DNA of 63,029 bases from CAWVWD01 sp045106825 (lineage in GTDB: Bacteria; Bacteroidota; Bacteroidia; Chitinophagales; Saprospiraceae). The stretch lies in contig JBGCFH010000069.1 in NCBI GenBank assembly GCA_045106825.1, positions 1 to 63,029 on the forward strand, given 5' to 3'. The notes under the pieces were generated by a model. It did not search any database, was not told the origin of the DNA, and saw only the letters and a list, made by a program, of their open reading frames with translations. The position numbers and the translations under genes are program-made. Positions 35,593 through 44,569 of this stretch are shown here, one piece after another (the first letter of the stretch is position 1; every line of letters begins with the position of its first letter).

Positions 35593-36735
35593 ATGCAAAG
35601 TCAAAAACATTTATTTCAATTAGATGAAAGCGTAACGTACCTCAATTGTGCATATATGTCGCCAATGATGAAAAGCGTTGAAGCAGCAGGAATCGAAGGA
35701 ATGCAACGAAAACGAAATCCGTTTGCAGTTCGTCCGATTGATTTTTTTACGGATGTAGAAAAAGTCCAACAAGAGTTTGCCAAACTGATAAATGTTCGTG
35801 ATTCTAAACGGATTGCAATGTTGGCTTCTGCTTCTTATGGAATTGCGAATGTTGCTCAAAATGTGCCTTTATCTAAAGGCGATACGATTCTAATGGTTGA
35901 TGAACAGTTTCCAAGTAATTATTATAGTTGGGAACGTGTCGCACAAGAAAAACAAGCGACAATCAAAGTCGTCAAACCGCCCGAAACGTTAGAGAATCGT
36001 GGAAAAATATGGAACGAGCTGATTTTAGAAGCAATCAACCATTCGACGAAAGTCGTTGCTATCGCTAATGTACACTGGGCAGATGGAACAAAATTCGACT
36101 TATTGGCGATTCGTAAACGAAGCCGTGAAGTTGGTGCTTTACTCGTGATTGATGGAACGCAATCTGTTGGTGCAATGCCTTTTGATGTGCAAACGATTCA
36201 ACCAGATGCGTTGATTTGTGCTGGTTACAAATGGTTAATGGGACCTTATTCGGTTGCTGTTGGTTATTTTGGAGAAGCGTTCGATAATGGAACGCCGATT
36301 GAGGAAAGTTGGATGAATCGGTTTGAAAGTGAACAATTTGCCAATTTGGTGAATTATCAATCTCGTTATCAACCCAAAGCTCAACGTTATCAAGTCGGTG
36401 AAGCGAGTAATTTTATTAATATTCCAATGTTTTTGGAAGCCTTAAAAATGTTGAATCATTGGGGAATTTCTAACATTCAAGATTATTGCGAAAACATCAC
36501 GAAAAATACGGTTGAAATATTACAATCGAAAGGTTTTATTATTGAAGATTCGGCTTATCGTGGACATCATTTGATTGGAATGAGAATGCCAGAACATTTG
36601 TCGGTTGATGCTATTCGTCAACAATTAGCGGAAGCTAAAATATCGGTTTCGATTCGTGGAAATGCAATTCGGATTGCTCCGAATGTGTATAATGATGAAA
36701 TGGACTTGGAAAAATTGGTGAGTGTTTTGGGTTAG
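35593..36735 (+). CDS. Class V aminotransferase (PLP enzyme)
   Basis: A 380-residue pyridoxal-phosphate enzyme of the cysteine desulfurase / isopenicillin-epimerase-like group. I start it at the ATG at 35593 (MQSQKHLFQLDESVTYLNCA) rather than the TTG 39 bp upstream. Visible: YLNCAYMSPM at the N-terminus; VIDGTQSVGAMPFD near 200 (Asp and Gln that contact PLP, DGxQSxG); and CAGYKWLMGPY near 226 whose Lys would form the Schiff base. The C-terminal GMRMPEHLSVDAIRQQL belongs to the small domain. Substrate not recognisable; no iron-sulfur assembly or kynurenine genes are adjacent. Confidence 0.85.
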   Translation: MQSQKHLFQLDESVTYLNCAYMSPMMKSVEAAGIEGMQRKRNPFAVRPIDFFTDVEKVQQEFAKLINVRDSKRIAMLASASYGIANVAQNVPLSKGDTILMVDEQFPSNYYSWERVAQEKQATIKVVKPPETLENRGKIWNELILEAINHSTKVVAIANVHWADGTKFDLLAIRKRSREVGALLVIDGTQSVGAMPFDVQTIQPDALICAGYKWLMGPYSVAVGYFGEAFDNGTPIEESWMNRFESEQFANLVNYQSRYQPKAQRYQVGEASNFINIPMFLEALKMLNHWGISNIQDYCENITKNTVEILQSKGFIIEDSAYRGHHLIGMRMPEHLSVDAIRQQLAEAKISVSIRGNAIRIAPNVYNDEMDLEKLVSVLG

Positions 36736-36739
36736 ATTT

Positions 36740-36867
36740 AGTGAGGTTGTATCAAAAGTCCAAAAATCTATTATTATAAATAATAATAAAACTATATAAA
36801 CAATTGATTTTCAAGTGACAAACCTGACAGGTTTTAAAAACCTGTCAGGTTTTGAGACAACCTCACT
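36740..36867. repeat. Nested inverted repeat (AGTGAGGTTGT ends, AAACCTGACAGGTTTT centre)
   Basis: Outer 11-bp arms at 36740-36750 and 36857-36867, and a perfect 16-bp inner hairpin (36820-36835 and 36837-36852). It lies between converging genes and can also act as a terminator for both. Confidence 0.75.
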
Positions 36868-36873
36868 CACATT

Positions 36874-38631
36874 TTATTCACAAGCATATAATCGTTTAAA
36901 TCCAATCAATTTCCCTTCTTCAAAATCCAGTTCATAATAAGAACCATCTGGTTTTTTCGGCATATTGACTTTACCTTTTCCGTCCTTAATATTGGCGTAA
37001 GCCGCTTCATCAGAATAGGTTGCTTTCAATTCGTCAATCGTCAAACCATCATTTAATTCCACATTTTCACTTTTTATAGAAATATTTTGAGTTGATGTTT
37101 TGAAGTCAATTGATTTTGGAATAATGTAGCTTCCTTGCTCTTCAAATAGATTATTTTGATATTGAATCTGCGTTGTTGTTGAATCATTACCCAAAACAAA
37201 ACACGCTGAACTTCTCACTGTACTACTACTTTCTGGATTTCCAAAAGTCCCAAAAAACTCCATTGAGTGCGTCAATTCATCGACAGCGATATACGTTTTC
37301 TCCTCTTCTTCCGCAACACTTTCTATATTATAATCCGTCACTAACATTCCTGCGATTGCAGCAGTTAAGAAACAAGCAATTGTTCCACCAATCAAAGCTT
37401 TAATTCCAAACTCTGACAACACTTTTCTTTGTTTCGGAGCTAATGCACCGATTCCACCGATTTGAATTCCGATAGATGCAAAATTGGCAAAACCACATAA
37501 AGCGTAAGTTGCAATCAAAACCGATTTTGGATGTAAAGTTATGTTCGGATTCAAACGCATCGCTCCCATATCAGCGTAAGCGACAAATTCATTAATCATT
37601 GTTTTTTGTCCTAATAACTGACCAATCAATAACGTATCTTGAGCTGGAACACCTAAAAGCCAAGCAACTGGAGCGAAAATGACACCTAATAAATAAGTGA
37701 ACGAAAAGCCTTCAAAACGATTTTCGGTCGCATTGATAACGTATTCATTTAATCCTGTCCATTCACCGATTGTACTCATTAGTATTACATTCGCCATATT
37801 GACTAAAGCCGTAAAAACCAATAACATTACACCGACATTTACAGCTAATTTTAATCCATCAGATGTTCCTTTTGAAATCGCATCTAACAAGTTTGAACCA
37901 ATTTTATCTTTTGAAAGATTCAAGTTCGTGTTGATTTTTTCTGGCGTATCTTCTGGAAAAAGCATCTTGGCAACCATAATCGCTGCTGGAGCAGAAATAA
38001 TCGAAGCTGTTAATAAATGCGTTGCGAATAACTGTTGTTGAGCTGGATCAGAACCGCCTAAATAACCAACGTAAGCCGCAAAAACGCCACCTGCAATTGT
38101 CGCCATTCCACCAGTCATCAAACACAAAATCTCTGATCGTGTCATCGTATCCAAATATGGTTTGACAACCAAAGGAGCTTCCGTTTGTCCGATAAAAACA
38201 TTGGCGGCAGCCGCTAAACTTTCTGCACCTGACAATCGCATCGTTTTGCTCATCACCCAAGCAAAACCGTAAATGATTTTTTGTAAAATACCTAAATAGT
38301 ATAATATTGCCGAAAAGGCAGAGAAAAATATAATGGTCGGTAATACTTGAAAAGCGAAGATATAACCAAACGTATTCATGTCATCAATGATATTTCCAAA
38401 CATAAATCGTGAACCGGCTTCTGTAAACTGTAAAATGGCTACGAAAAAACTCGCTATATATTCAAAAACAATCTTTACGCCTGGTACTTTCAACATCAAA
38501 ATAGCTAAGACAAATTGAATCCCTAAACCCGACAAGACGAGTTTCCAATCAATATTTTTTCTGTTAGCACTCAATACATAACAAGCACCTAACATAACGG
38601 TCATTCCTAATAATCCTCTTAAAATATCCAT
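36874..38631 (-). CDS. Concentrative nucleoside transporter (NupC/CNT family) with long C-terminal extension
   Basis: A 585-residue inner-membrane protein. Residues 1 to about 425 are a complete CNT transporter: LRGLLGMTVMLGACYVLSAN at the start, QVLPTIIFFSAFSAILYYLG near 95, GAESLAAAANVFIGQTEAPL near 134 (the nucleoside-contact G-Q-T-E-A-P), then EFVAYADMGAM and YALCGFANFASIGIQIGG near 385. CNT proteins import nucleosides with sodium or protons. After a last helix and LVTDYNIESVAEEEEK the chain continues about 150 residues without membrane spans, with a Cys pair (SACFVLG ... LYACE), probably on the periplasmic side. Divergent from a uridine kinase gene, which suggests joint use in nucleoside salvage. 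Confidence 0.9.
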   Translation of the reverse strand: MDILRGLLGMTVMLGACYVLSANRKNIDWKLVLSGLGIQFVLAILMLKVPGVKIVFEYIASFFVAILQFTEAGSRFMFGNIIDDMNTFGYIFAFQVLPTIIFFSAFSAILYYLGILQKIIYGFAWVMSKTMRLSGAESLAAAANVFIGQTEAPLVVKPYLDTMTRSEILCLMTGGMATIAGGVFAAYVGYLGGSDPAQQQLFATHLLTASIISAPAAIMVAKMLFPEDTPEKINTNLNLSKDKIGSNLLDAISKGTSDGLKLAVNVGVMLLVFTALVNMANVILMSTIGEWTGLNEYVINATENRFEGFSFTYLLGVIFAPVAWLLGVPAQDTLLIGQLLGQKTMINEFVAYADMGAMRLNPNITLHPKSVLIATYALCGFANFASIGIQIGGIGALAPKQRKVLSEFGIKALIGGTIACFLTAAIAGMLVTDYNIESVAEEEEKTYIAVDELTHSMEFFGTFGNPESSSTVRSSACFVLGNDSTTTQIQYQNNLFEEQGSYIIPKSIDFKTSTQNISIKSENVELNDGLTIDELKATYSDEAAYANIKDGKGKVNMPKKPDGSYYELDFEEGKLIGFKRLYACE

Positions 38632-38639
38632 TCTTTTTT

Positions 38640-38722
38640 TAAGTAGTAAGTAGTAAGTAATAAGTAATAAGTAATAGGCAATATGAAAATACTTATTACC
38701 TATTACTTACTACTTATTACCT
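38640..38722. repeat. Short tandem AAGTAGT/AAGTAAT heptamers forming an inverted repeat
   Basis: Runs of AAGTAGTAAGTAATAAGTAA on the left face TTACTTACTACTTATTACC on the right, between the divergent nucleoside transporter and uridine kinase genes. Confidence 0.6.
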
Positions 38723-38866
38723 AATTCCATCGGTATTGCGTAAAAATAGAAATTCTTTATACGGTATTCTCTTATATTCTGAATGAAATTTCAAATTCCT
38801 GTTAATTTTGCATTTTTTTGAAATTACTTTGAAGTTCTATTGAACAATCAATTCAATTTATCAATA

Positions 38867-39487
38867 ATGGAAAAACCTTTTATAGTCGGGATTACAGGTG
38901 GAAGCGGTTCAGGAAAAACGACTTTTTTGAAAGCGATTGAGGAAAAATTCTCGAAAGCAGAAATTTGTATTGTATCGCAAGATGAATATTACAAACCTCG
39001 TGAAGAACAGTTTGTGGATGAAAATGGTGTGCAAAATTTTGATTTACCAACGTCGATTGATGATGTTCGTTTTGCAGCGGATTTAAAAAAGTTGATTGAT
39101 GGTGAAACAGTTCAAAAGCAAGAATATACGTTTAACAACAATTTGGCGGAAGCCAAATTGCTAACATTTGTACCAACAAAAGTAATTATTGTAGAAGGAA
39201 TTTTTATTTTTCATTATCCTATAATTGCTCAAATGTTAGATTTCAAGATATTTATTGATGCTCGTGATGACTTGAAAATCATTCGTCGGATTCGTCGAGA
39301 TAGATTAGAACGCAATTATCCGCTCGATGATGTTTTGTATCGTTACCAACATCATGTAACGCCAGCTTATGAACGGTACATTAAGCCTTATAAAGCAGAT
39401 GCAAATGTGATTATTAATAATCACTCTAATTTTCAAACAGCTTTAGATATGGTTGTCGCTTTTTTAGATTATAAGTTAAATCATTAG
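38867..39487 (+). CDS. udk: Uridine kinase
   Basis: A 206-residue P-loop kinase starting at the ATG at 38867 (MEKPFIVGITGGSGSGKTTF; the P-loop is GGSGSGKTT at about 11-19). SQDEYYKPREEQF near 40 holds the catalytic Asp; NFDLPTSIDDVRF near 61, VIIVEGIFIFHY near 109 and FIDARDDLKIIRRIRRDRLE near 129 (the Arg-rich lid) follow. It phosphorylates uridine (and usually cytidine) to the monophosphate in the cytoplasm, the first salvage step after uptake. It is divergent from the CNT nucleoside transporter 235 bp away. Confidence 0.9.
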   Translation: MEKPFIVGITGGSGSGKTTFLKAIEEKFSKAEICIVSQDEYYKPREEQFVDENGVQNFDLPTSIDDVRFAADLKKLIDGETVQKQEYTFNNNLAEAKLLTFVPTKVIIVEGIFIFHYPIIAQMLDFKIFIDARDDLKIIRRIRRDRLERNYPLDDVLYRYQHHVTPAYERYIKPYKADANVIINNHSNFQTALDMVVAFLDYKLNH

Positions 39488-39612
39488 ATACTTCTCTGTT
39501 AACGAATTACAAAATAAACTAATCAAGCAATTGACTAATTCGTTTGATTTTCAATTAATAACTGTTAATTTCACAATTAAATACATTACACAAACTACTA
39601 AATTATCATCCA

Positions 39613-40029
39613 ATGAAAATTTTAAATACACTTACCTTATTATTATTAATAGGATTGACAATCGCTGCTTGTAAAGATGAAACACCAACTAATCAGGAAG
39701 AATCTGCCGTTGATTTGACGGTATTACAAGGTATATGGACTATTGATACCGTGAAACTTGGCGATAAAGTTCGTAATAGTTTAAATGGTGGAACATTTAA
39801 CTTTGTCAATGATACAGAATTTATTTCAGGTGTAAATCTTCAAGGTACAGGCATTGAGATAGACAAACCTACAACTTATGAATTAGATGGCGAAAGTATT
39901 AAAATCATGGGAACAGAAGCACTTGTTTTTGATATTCAGCGGTTAGATACTGAAAAAATGGTCTTAAATGCACGAATTAGAGGACTTGAGTGTCTCTTTA
40001 GTTTTTCTCGTCAAGAGGAGTTGAATTAG
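39613..40029 (+). CDS. Lipocalin-like lipoprotein
   Basis: A 138-residue lipoprotein with signal peptide and lipobox LTIAACKDE (Cys20). The mature part begins after a short Asn/Glu linker with LQGIWTIDTVKLGDK and continues as alternating beta strands (GGTFNFVNDTEFIS, TTYELDGESIKIMG, KMVLNARI), the pattern of lipocalin-like small lipoproteins of Bacteroidota that start with a G-x-W. Such proteins bind small hydrophobic ligands or have unknown roles; no ligand can be named. It stands alone between udk and accD. Confidence 0.75.
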   Translation: MKILNTLTLLLLIGLTIAACKDETPTNQEESAVDLTVLQGIWTIDTVKLGDKVRNSLNGGTFNFVNDTEFISGVNLQGTGIEIDKPTTYELDGESIKIMGTEALVFDIQRLDTEKMVLNARIRGLECLFSFSRQEELN

Positions 40030-40092
40030 ATAATCTTAATAAAATTCAAAAAAGGTTAAATTATTCGGTATTCAGATTACATATTTTTTGAC

Positions 40093-40100
40093 TACCTTTG
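40093..40100 (+). promoter_or_regulatory. Candidate -7 element (TACCTTTG) of accD
   Basis: TACCTTTG fits TAnnTTTG; it is 135 bp upstream of accD. No TTTG 19 bp before it, although TTTTTTG lies directly adjacent. Confidence 0.35.
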
Positions 40101-40234
40101 AGCCGAAATTAGGAAAATTCAAATATTCGCTGTTATATTTATATCATAAATATTCAAATAATAAATTGATTTTGAATCAAATAGATTAAATAAAATAGTG
40201 TATTAATAATTCGAGATAAAATCAAACTTTATTT

Positions 40235-41083
40235 ATGGGTTGGTTTAAGAGAATAAAAGAGGGCATAACAACAACTACAAAACAAAAGAAGGAAGCTCCT
40301 ACTGGTGTTTGGGTAAAATGTAAAAAATGTAAAGCTCCATATCGTCAAAAAGAACTTACGGAAAACTTACATGTTTGTCCAAAGTGTGATTATCATACTC
40401 GTATTGGTTCTGCTGAGTATTTTCAAATTTTATTTGATGGTAAACCAAAGTATCTTTTTGAAGATTTGGAATCAAGAGATTTCTTAGGGTTTCAAGATTT
40501 GAAAACGTATCCTGACCGCTTAGAAGCAGCTAAGAAAAAGACAAACTTAATAGATGCTGTGGCAGTTGCAGTAGGCAATGTTCGACGTCAAAAGTTAGTC
40601 ATCGCTTGTATGGATTTTAGTTTTATCGGTGGTTCGATGGGTTCTGTGGTAGGAGAAAAAATTGCAAAAGCAATTGACTATTCATATGAACATAAAATTC
40701 CATTTTTGATGATTTCAAAGTCTGGTGGAGCAAGAATGATGGAATCTGCGTTTTCATTAATGCAAATGGCAAAAACATCTGCTAAATTGACTTTGTTAGG
40801 AAAAGCTGGAATTCCTTATCTTTCTATGTTAACGGATCCTACAACTGGTGGTGTTTCCGCCTCTTATGCCATGTTAGGCGATTTGAATTTTGCAGAACCT
40901 GAAGCATTGATTGGTTTCGCAGGCCCAAGAGTTATTAAGGAAACTATCAAAAGGGATTTGCCAGAAGGTTTCCAGACTTCAGAGTTTTTATTAGAACATG
41001 GCTTTTTAGATTTTATCATACATCGTCATGACTTAAAGGAACGTATTGCAGATTTGATACAATTGATGTATCAAAAAAAATAG
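40235..41083 (+). CDS. accD: Acetyl-CoA carboxylase carboxyltransferase, beta subunit
   Basis: A 282-residue subunit that, with AccA, moves carboxyl from biotin to acetyl-CoA to give malonyl-CoA for fatty acid synthesis. The N-terminal four-Cys zinc ribbon is clear: VKCKKCKAPYRQ and HVCPKCDYHTRIG (Cys at about 28, 31, 47, 50). The crotonase-fold core has FSFIGGSMGSVVGEKI near 129, ISKSGGARMMESAFSLMQMA near 160 (oxyanion glycines) and TDPTTGGVSASYAMLGD near 203. ALIGFAGPRVI and LPEGFQTSEFLLEHGFLD are typical of AccD. A terminator follows at 41123. Confidence 0.95.
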   Translation: MGWFKRIKEGITTTTKQKKEAPTGVWVKCKKCKAPYRQKELTENLHVCPKCDYHTRIGSAEYFQILFDGKPKYLFEDLESRDFLGFQDLKTYPDRLEAAKKKTNLIDAVAVAVGNVRRQKLVIACMDFSFIGGSMGSVVGEKIAKAIDYSYEHKIPFLMISKSGGARMMESAFSLMQMAKTSAKLTLLGKAGIPYLSMLTDPTTGGVSASYAMLGDLNFAEPEALIGFAGPRVIKETIKRDLPEGFQTSEFLLEHGFLDFIIHRHDLKERIADLIQLMYQKK

Positions 41084-41122
41084 CACAGACAACAAGTTTA
41101 AGTAAAATATAATCAAACAAAA

Positions 41123-41166
41123 GTCGAGGTATTAAATTCTTAATAGAAATATACCTCGGCTTTTTA
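41123..41166 (+). terminator. Terminator of accD
   Basis: GTCGAGGTAT (41123-41132) pairs with ATACCTCGGC (41151-41160), including a G-U pair, and is followed by TTTTT. Confidence 0.8.
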
Positions 41167-41580
41167 TCTTAAAAAAAATTAGTTATTGTGTAGATATGTT
41201 AAAAAGACATGAAATATTGACTATTACTATATTTTAGAAAACAATTTACTATAATTTGATGTTAAAAAACCGTATATTGTGGCAAATAGTTTGCAGCGGT
41301 TATTGAGCAATCTTAGGAATACGATTTTTGCGTAGCGTAATTTATCACTTCTACATGAATCTTTTCATTCTCCGTTTGCCTACAACACATACTTTTCATT
41401 ATAAGGTTATCAAATTTTAAGCACATTAAACTTTATAGAGTTTCAATGGAGTCATAGTTGTGTATTGTTCAAAAGTTTTCTATATCTATAAACGATAATG
41501 GAGCAAAAATTTTATAGTGAGATTATAGTGAAATATTAAATAGTATTTTTTATAACATAAAATAATTATAGCAATAAATT
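41167..41580. other. Long intergenic stretch before the cold-shock-like gene
   Basis: About 410 bp of A/T-rich sequence without a gene. No repeat family member or clear promoter was identified; part may be a 5' leader of the cold-shock-like gene. Confidence 0.5.
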
Positions 41581-41823
41581 ATGAGTGAGACTAAAGTAGA
41601 AATGAAAGAAGGTAAGGTGAAATGGTTCGACATCGAACGAGGATATGGATTTATCAGCCCTTTCGATAAAGGAGAAGACATATTCCTACATATCACAGAT
41701 ATACAAGAATCGGGATACGATAAAATTGAAAAAGGTGAATTGGTAGAATTTGAAGAAAAAGTAGGAAAGAATGGTAAAACAAGAGCAAAAAATATTACCA
41801 TTTTTGTTTATGAATATGATTAA
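41581..41823 (+). CDS. Cold-shock-domain protein
   Basis: An 80-residue protein with a single cold-shock domain: KEGKVKWFDIERGYGFISPF (RNP1-like RGYGFIS at about 20-26), then EDIFLHITDI (RNP2 at about 33-38) and a KGELVEFEEKVGKNG strand. The RNP aromatic residues that stack on nucleic acid bases are kept (Trp, Phe, Phe, His). Proteins of this family bind single-stranded RNA or DNA and act as RNA chaperones. It has an N-terminal extension (MSETKVEM) and diverges from CspA in the RNP2 region. It is flanked by unusually long intergenic sequence on both sides. Confidence 0.9.
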   Translation: MSETKVEMKEGKVKWFDIERGYGFISPFDKGEDIFLHITDIQESGYDKIEKGELVEFEEKVGKNGKTRAKNITIFVYEYD

Positions 41824-42088
41824 TATGTTAATACAAATAACATTACTGTTAACACATATTACAAATATTAAAAAATAACGTTGTAGAACGTTCAACTATT
41901 TTTAATAGTAAACTTATTCGCACGAGTCATTATCAATTCCCTTTAACGACTCAATATTAGGTTGTTAATATTCATTGAACTATGAAAGCTATCCGTTTTT
42001 TAGCAAAATAGAAACTCGAAAATATTTATTAATTGATATAATCTATCAAATTATAAATAGTGAAAACATTAAAAGACAGATATTGTTA

Positions 42089-42139
42089 AATTAATGACTT
42101 AAAGTTTTATGCTTTGAGTCATTAATTGTCTTTTTTTTT
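42089..42139 (+). terminator. Strong terminator 265 bp downstream of the cold-shock-like gene
   Basis: AATTAATGACTTAAAG (42089-42104) and CTTTGAGTCATTAATT (42112-42127) pair over 16 positions (one G-U or mismatch) and are followed by GTC and nine T. The 265 bp between the gene and this hairpin hold no gene, so it ends either a long 3' UTR or a separate small RNA. The rest of the gap, 42140-42453, shows only A/T-rich hairpins. Confidence 0.8.
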
Positions 42140-42453
42140 AGACAAATTCAAATTAAAAACGTTATTATTAACATGTAAGGAATTATATATTTAATAATAG
42201 TTATTACAGAATTGTCGAACCCATTCCTAAAAGCTTCTAAATAATTAACCAAAAAAAATTCTACTAATTTCTAAAATCGAAATATTTTAGAAGTTAATCA
42301 ACTATTTTTCAGCTGATTAGAAAATAAAGTACATAAATTATTTTCATTATTTGGTTGCAATTAATAATTGCATCATTCTATTTTTTACTAATCGAGTTCA
42401 AGTATCAAATACTTATGTAGGTATTTAATACTCGGACATAAATAATATATGAT

Positions 42454-42816
42454 ATGAGTATAGACAAAAAATTAAAAAATGCGAGAGAAAAAGCGATGAA
42501 TTGGGTAAGTGCAAAGGGTTATTCATCTATTAAAGCGACATTTGATGATGAGTTTAATGATCCTAAAGCATTTATTTCTGATGGTGAAGCTATATTACCC
42601 GCAATTACCGCAGAATCTGAAACAGGAAAATCATATTTTGACATTGCTCAAAAGACTTCACACAAACAAAAATTAATTACAAAATGGAAACTTTTCAGCA
42701 TATTGGCGAAGCGTAAAAATGGTCAATTCGTTATTTTTGCACCTCACGGACATAAAACATTCACGGAACGAATTATTGATAATTATAAAATCTCGGCAAA
42801 GGTAATTTCTATATAA
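42454..42816 (+). CDS. Hypothetical protein, possible small nuclease fold
   Basis: A 120-residue cytoplasmic protein (MSIDKKLKNAREKAMNWVSA). The centre reads ITAESETGKSYFDI and KLITKWKLFSILAKRKNGQF followed by VIFAPHGHKTF. The succession of an acidic residue, a strand with ES-E, and a strand with K before a helix is reminiscent of small PD-(D/E)XK folds, but the motif is incomplete and I would not call it a nuclease. I do not recognise the family and nothing nearby suggests a role. Confidence 0.55.
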   Translation: MSIDKKLKNAREKAMNWVSAKGYSSIKATFDDEFNDPKAFISDGEAILPAITAESETGKSYFDIAQKTSHKQKLITKWKLFSILAKRKNGQFVIFAPHGHKTFTERIIDNYKISAKVISI

Positions 42817-42845
42817 ATCTTAGCGGATTAATACAAGGTGGTTCA

Positions 42846-42965
42846 TTGACAATTTTTGCCAAAAGCAAAAATTATCGTTTTACGTAACCGCTGTCTTTAG
42901 CTGCCGTAAACAATTTCAAACAAAGACGGCAACTAAAGACAGTCGTTACTGGCAAAAATTGTCAA
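42846..42965. mobile_element. MITE-like inverted-repeat element (TTGACAATTTTTGCCA ends)
   Basis: Perfect 16-bp outer arms (42846-42861 and 42950-42965) enclose a second inverted pair of 24 bp with about three mismatches (42884-42907 and 42926-42949, GCTGTCTTTAG...CTAAAGACAG). Part of the inner arm recurs at 33047. No clear target duplication. The following stretch to 43315 has only the AACAGGTAACAAATAATCTA block (43123-43142), which recurs inverted near 56376. Confidence 0.6.
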
Positions 42966-43315
42966 ACAACCTACAAGGTTTATAATATTGCCTTGTTTTT
43001 TACAATAAGTGACTTATAAGGTCATAAATATGTTTTCATCACTCTTTATATGAGTTATTAAAAATTTATTTGTGCATTAGAAGTCACCTGTTTTTTTTGA
43101 CTAAAGCCATTACTTTAGGGAACAGGTAACAAATAATCTACCCATTCTAACTCGCTATAACGGGTAGCTTATTTATTTCCTATTCCCTTATTATATTTAT
43201 TCAACTGATACCTCTAACTTGAATCTCATCAACCTAAAACAATAGTAAATGGTTTTCTGAAAAAATTTGTGGAAACACTCAAAATTCAAAGAACCTAATA
43301 AATTAATAATAATCC

Positions 43316-44288
43316 ATGAAAAAATTACTCCTTTTCACAATTCTTAGTTTAATAACTTTTCAAGTATTCGCACAAAAAAATAAATCGTTTAAAAAGCCTC
43401 TAACCATTACAAATAGTAAATTTTATACTAAAAAATGGCGTTTTTTAAAACCTGTCTTAGAGAATAAAAGAGTTGTTGCATTGGGCGAAAGCCTACATGG
43501 CGTAAAGGAATACAATGAGTCAAAGTTAGAAATTATCAAATATCTACATGAAGAAATGGATTTTAATGTCCTTGCGATTGAATCCGATTGGATAATGAAT
43601 TATTATGGTAATTTGTATCGAAATCAAGTTGAAGATACGCTTCTATTAAAGGAAATGTTTACGCCTGTTTGGCATACGGAAACACATTTGGAATTGGTTC
43701 GCTATCTACAAACACATCCAAAATTAAAAATCATTGGTTTTGATGTTACGAGAGATATTACGGATATTGAATCATTAACTGAAAGTTTGAAAACGTTAGG
43801 TATTGATGATAATCCAAATATTGATGTATTGAAAAAACAGTATTCAAAAATTATTGAATTGTATAAAAATGAAAAGCACTTTTCTGCAATAGAAAATACA
43901 AATCGAGATTCCATCATGGCGATGAATTTGGAATGGATTATTGATGAATTATATCCAAATGAAAAAGTGATTATTTCTGCGGCTAATGCACATATTCAAA
44001 AAGTCCAAGATAATCCGTTTTTATATATGGGAAAATTGTTACATCAAAAATATCAAAACGATTATTATTCGATTGGCTTTTTTCATGCTTTAGGTAATCC
44101 TGTACACATTTACTGAAAAGATGTTATTCAAAAATGAAGCTGGAGATTTCCCATTTAATAGTTTACAATTTCAACTATTTGTTTTTGCAAAAGAAAGGAC
44201 TTTTCTTGATTTAAAACGCTTAGAAAGAACGGCAGAATTTAGCAATTGTGATTTCTATTTTACGTTTCAGCAAAACGTGAATGATTAG
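43316..44288 (+). pseudogene. Erythromycin-esterase-family protein, frameshifted near its C-terminus
   Basis: The first frame (43316-44116, 266 codons) starts with a signal peptide (FTILSLITFQVFAQ). It then has the family core: VVALGESLHGVKEYNESKLE near 45, FNVLAIESDWIMN near 82, and VIISAANAHIQK near 222. It stops at 44114-44116 after GNPVHIY. The second frame, from about 44106 to 44288, continues with TFTEKMLFKNEAGDFPFNSL and FVFAKERTFLDLKRLERTAE, which fits the end of the family. So one or two bases were gained or lost near 44100-44106. No slippery heptamer is visible there, so a mutation is more likely than programmed frameshifting. Relatives hydrolyse esters such as macrolide lactones; many have no known substrate. 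Confidence 0.75.
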
Positions 44289-44309
44289 GATTAAGTTTTT
44301 GTGTATCAA

Positions 44310-44385
44310 TCAACCACCGAGGTTTCGGGGCCGACCACATCAACACATCAACCGCCGAGGTTTCGGGGCAGGCAACATCAACACA
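44310..44385. repeat. Two tandem 38-bp units carrying CCGAGGTTTCGGGG
   Basis: TCAACCACCGAGGTTTCGGG (from 44310) and TCAACCGCCGAGGTTTCGGG (from 44348) are tandem copies with a 38-bp period. The CCGAGGTTTCGGGG fourteen-mer (44317-44330, 44355-44368) is the complement of the one in the elements at 23927 and 29052, and partly at 63003. Confidence 0.7.
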
Positions 44386-44557
44386 AAAAACGAATTCAAA
44401 TAATTCGTATATTTAGGTTTATCACTGGATTTTTCAAAGAACCAAAATATTCATAATATATAATGGTTTTCTATCTGAAAATCAATAACTTCGCTGTAAA
44501 GGCAGTCAAAAGTTTATCTTTTCGTTAGACATTCTCTAAGATTTCATTTCGAAAAAT

Positions 44558-44565
44558 TATCTTTG
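44558..44565 (+). promoter_or_regulatory. -7 element (TATCTTTG) of guaA; possibly leaderless transcript
   Basis: TATCTTTG ends four bases before the guaA ATG (44570). With transcription starting some 4-7 bases after the box, the message would begin at or near the start codon. No TTTG stands 19 bp upstream. Confidence 0.45.
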
Positions 44566-44569
44566 CGGC

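Noticed and set aside
38640..38722. Phase-variable tandem repeat controlling nupC
   Set aside because: The heptamers are imperfect and form a hairpin; no evidence for slippage.
44310..44385. CRISPR-like array
   Set aside because: Only two units, and the spacer part is also repeated.
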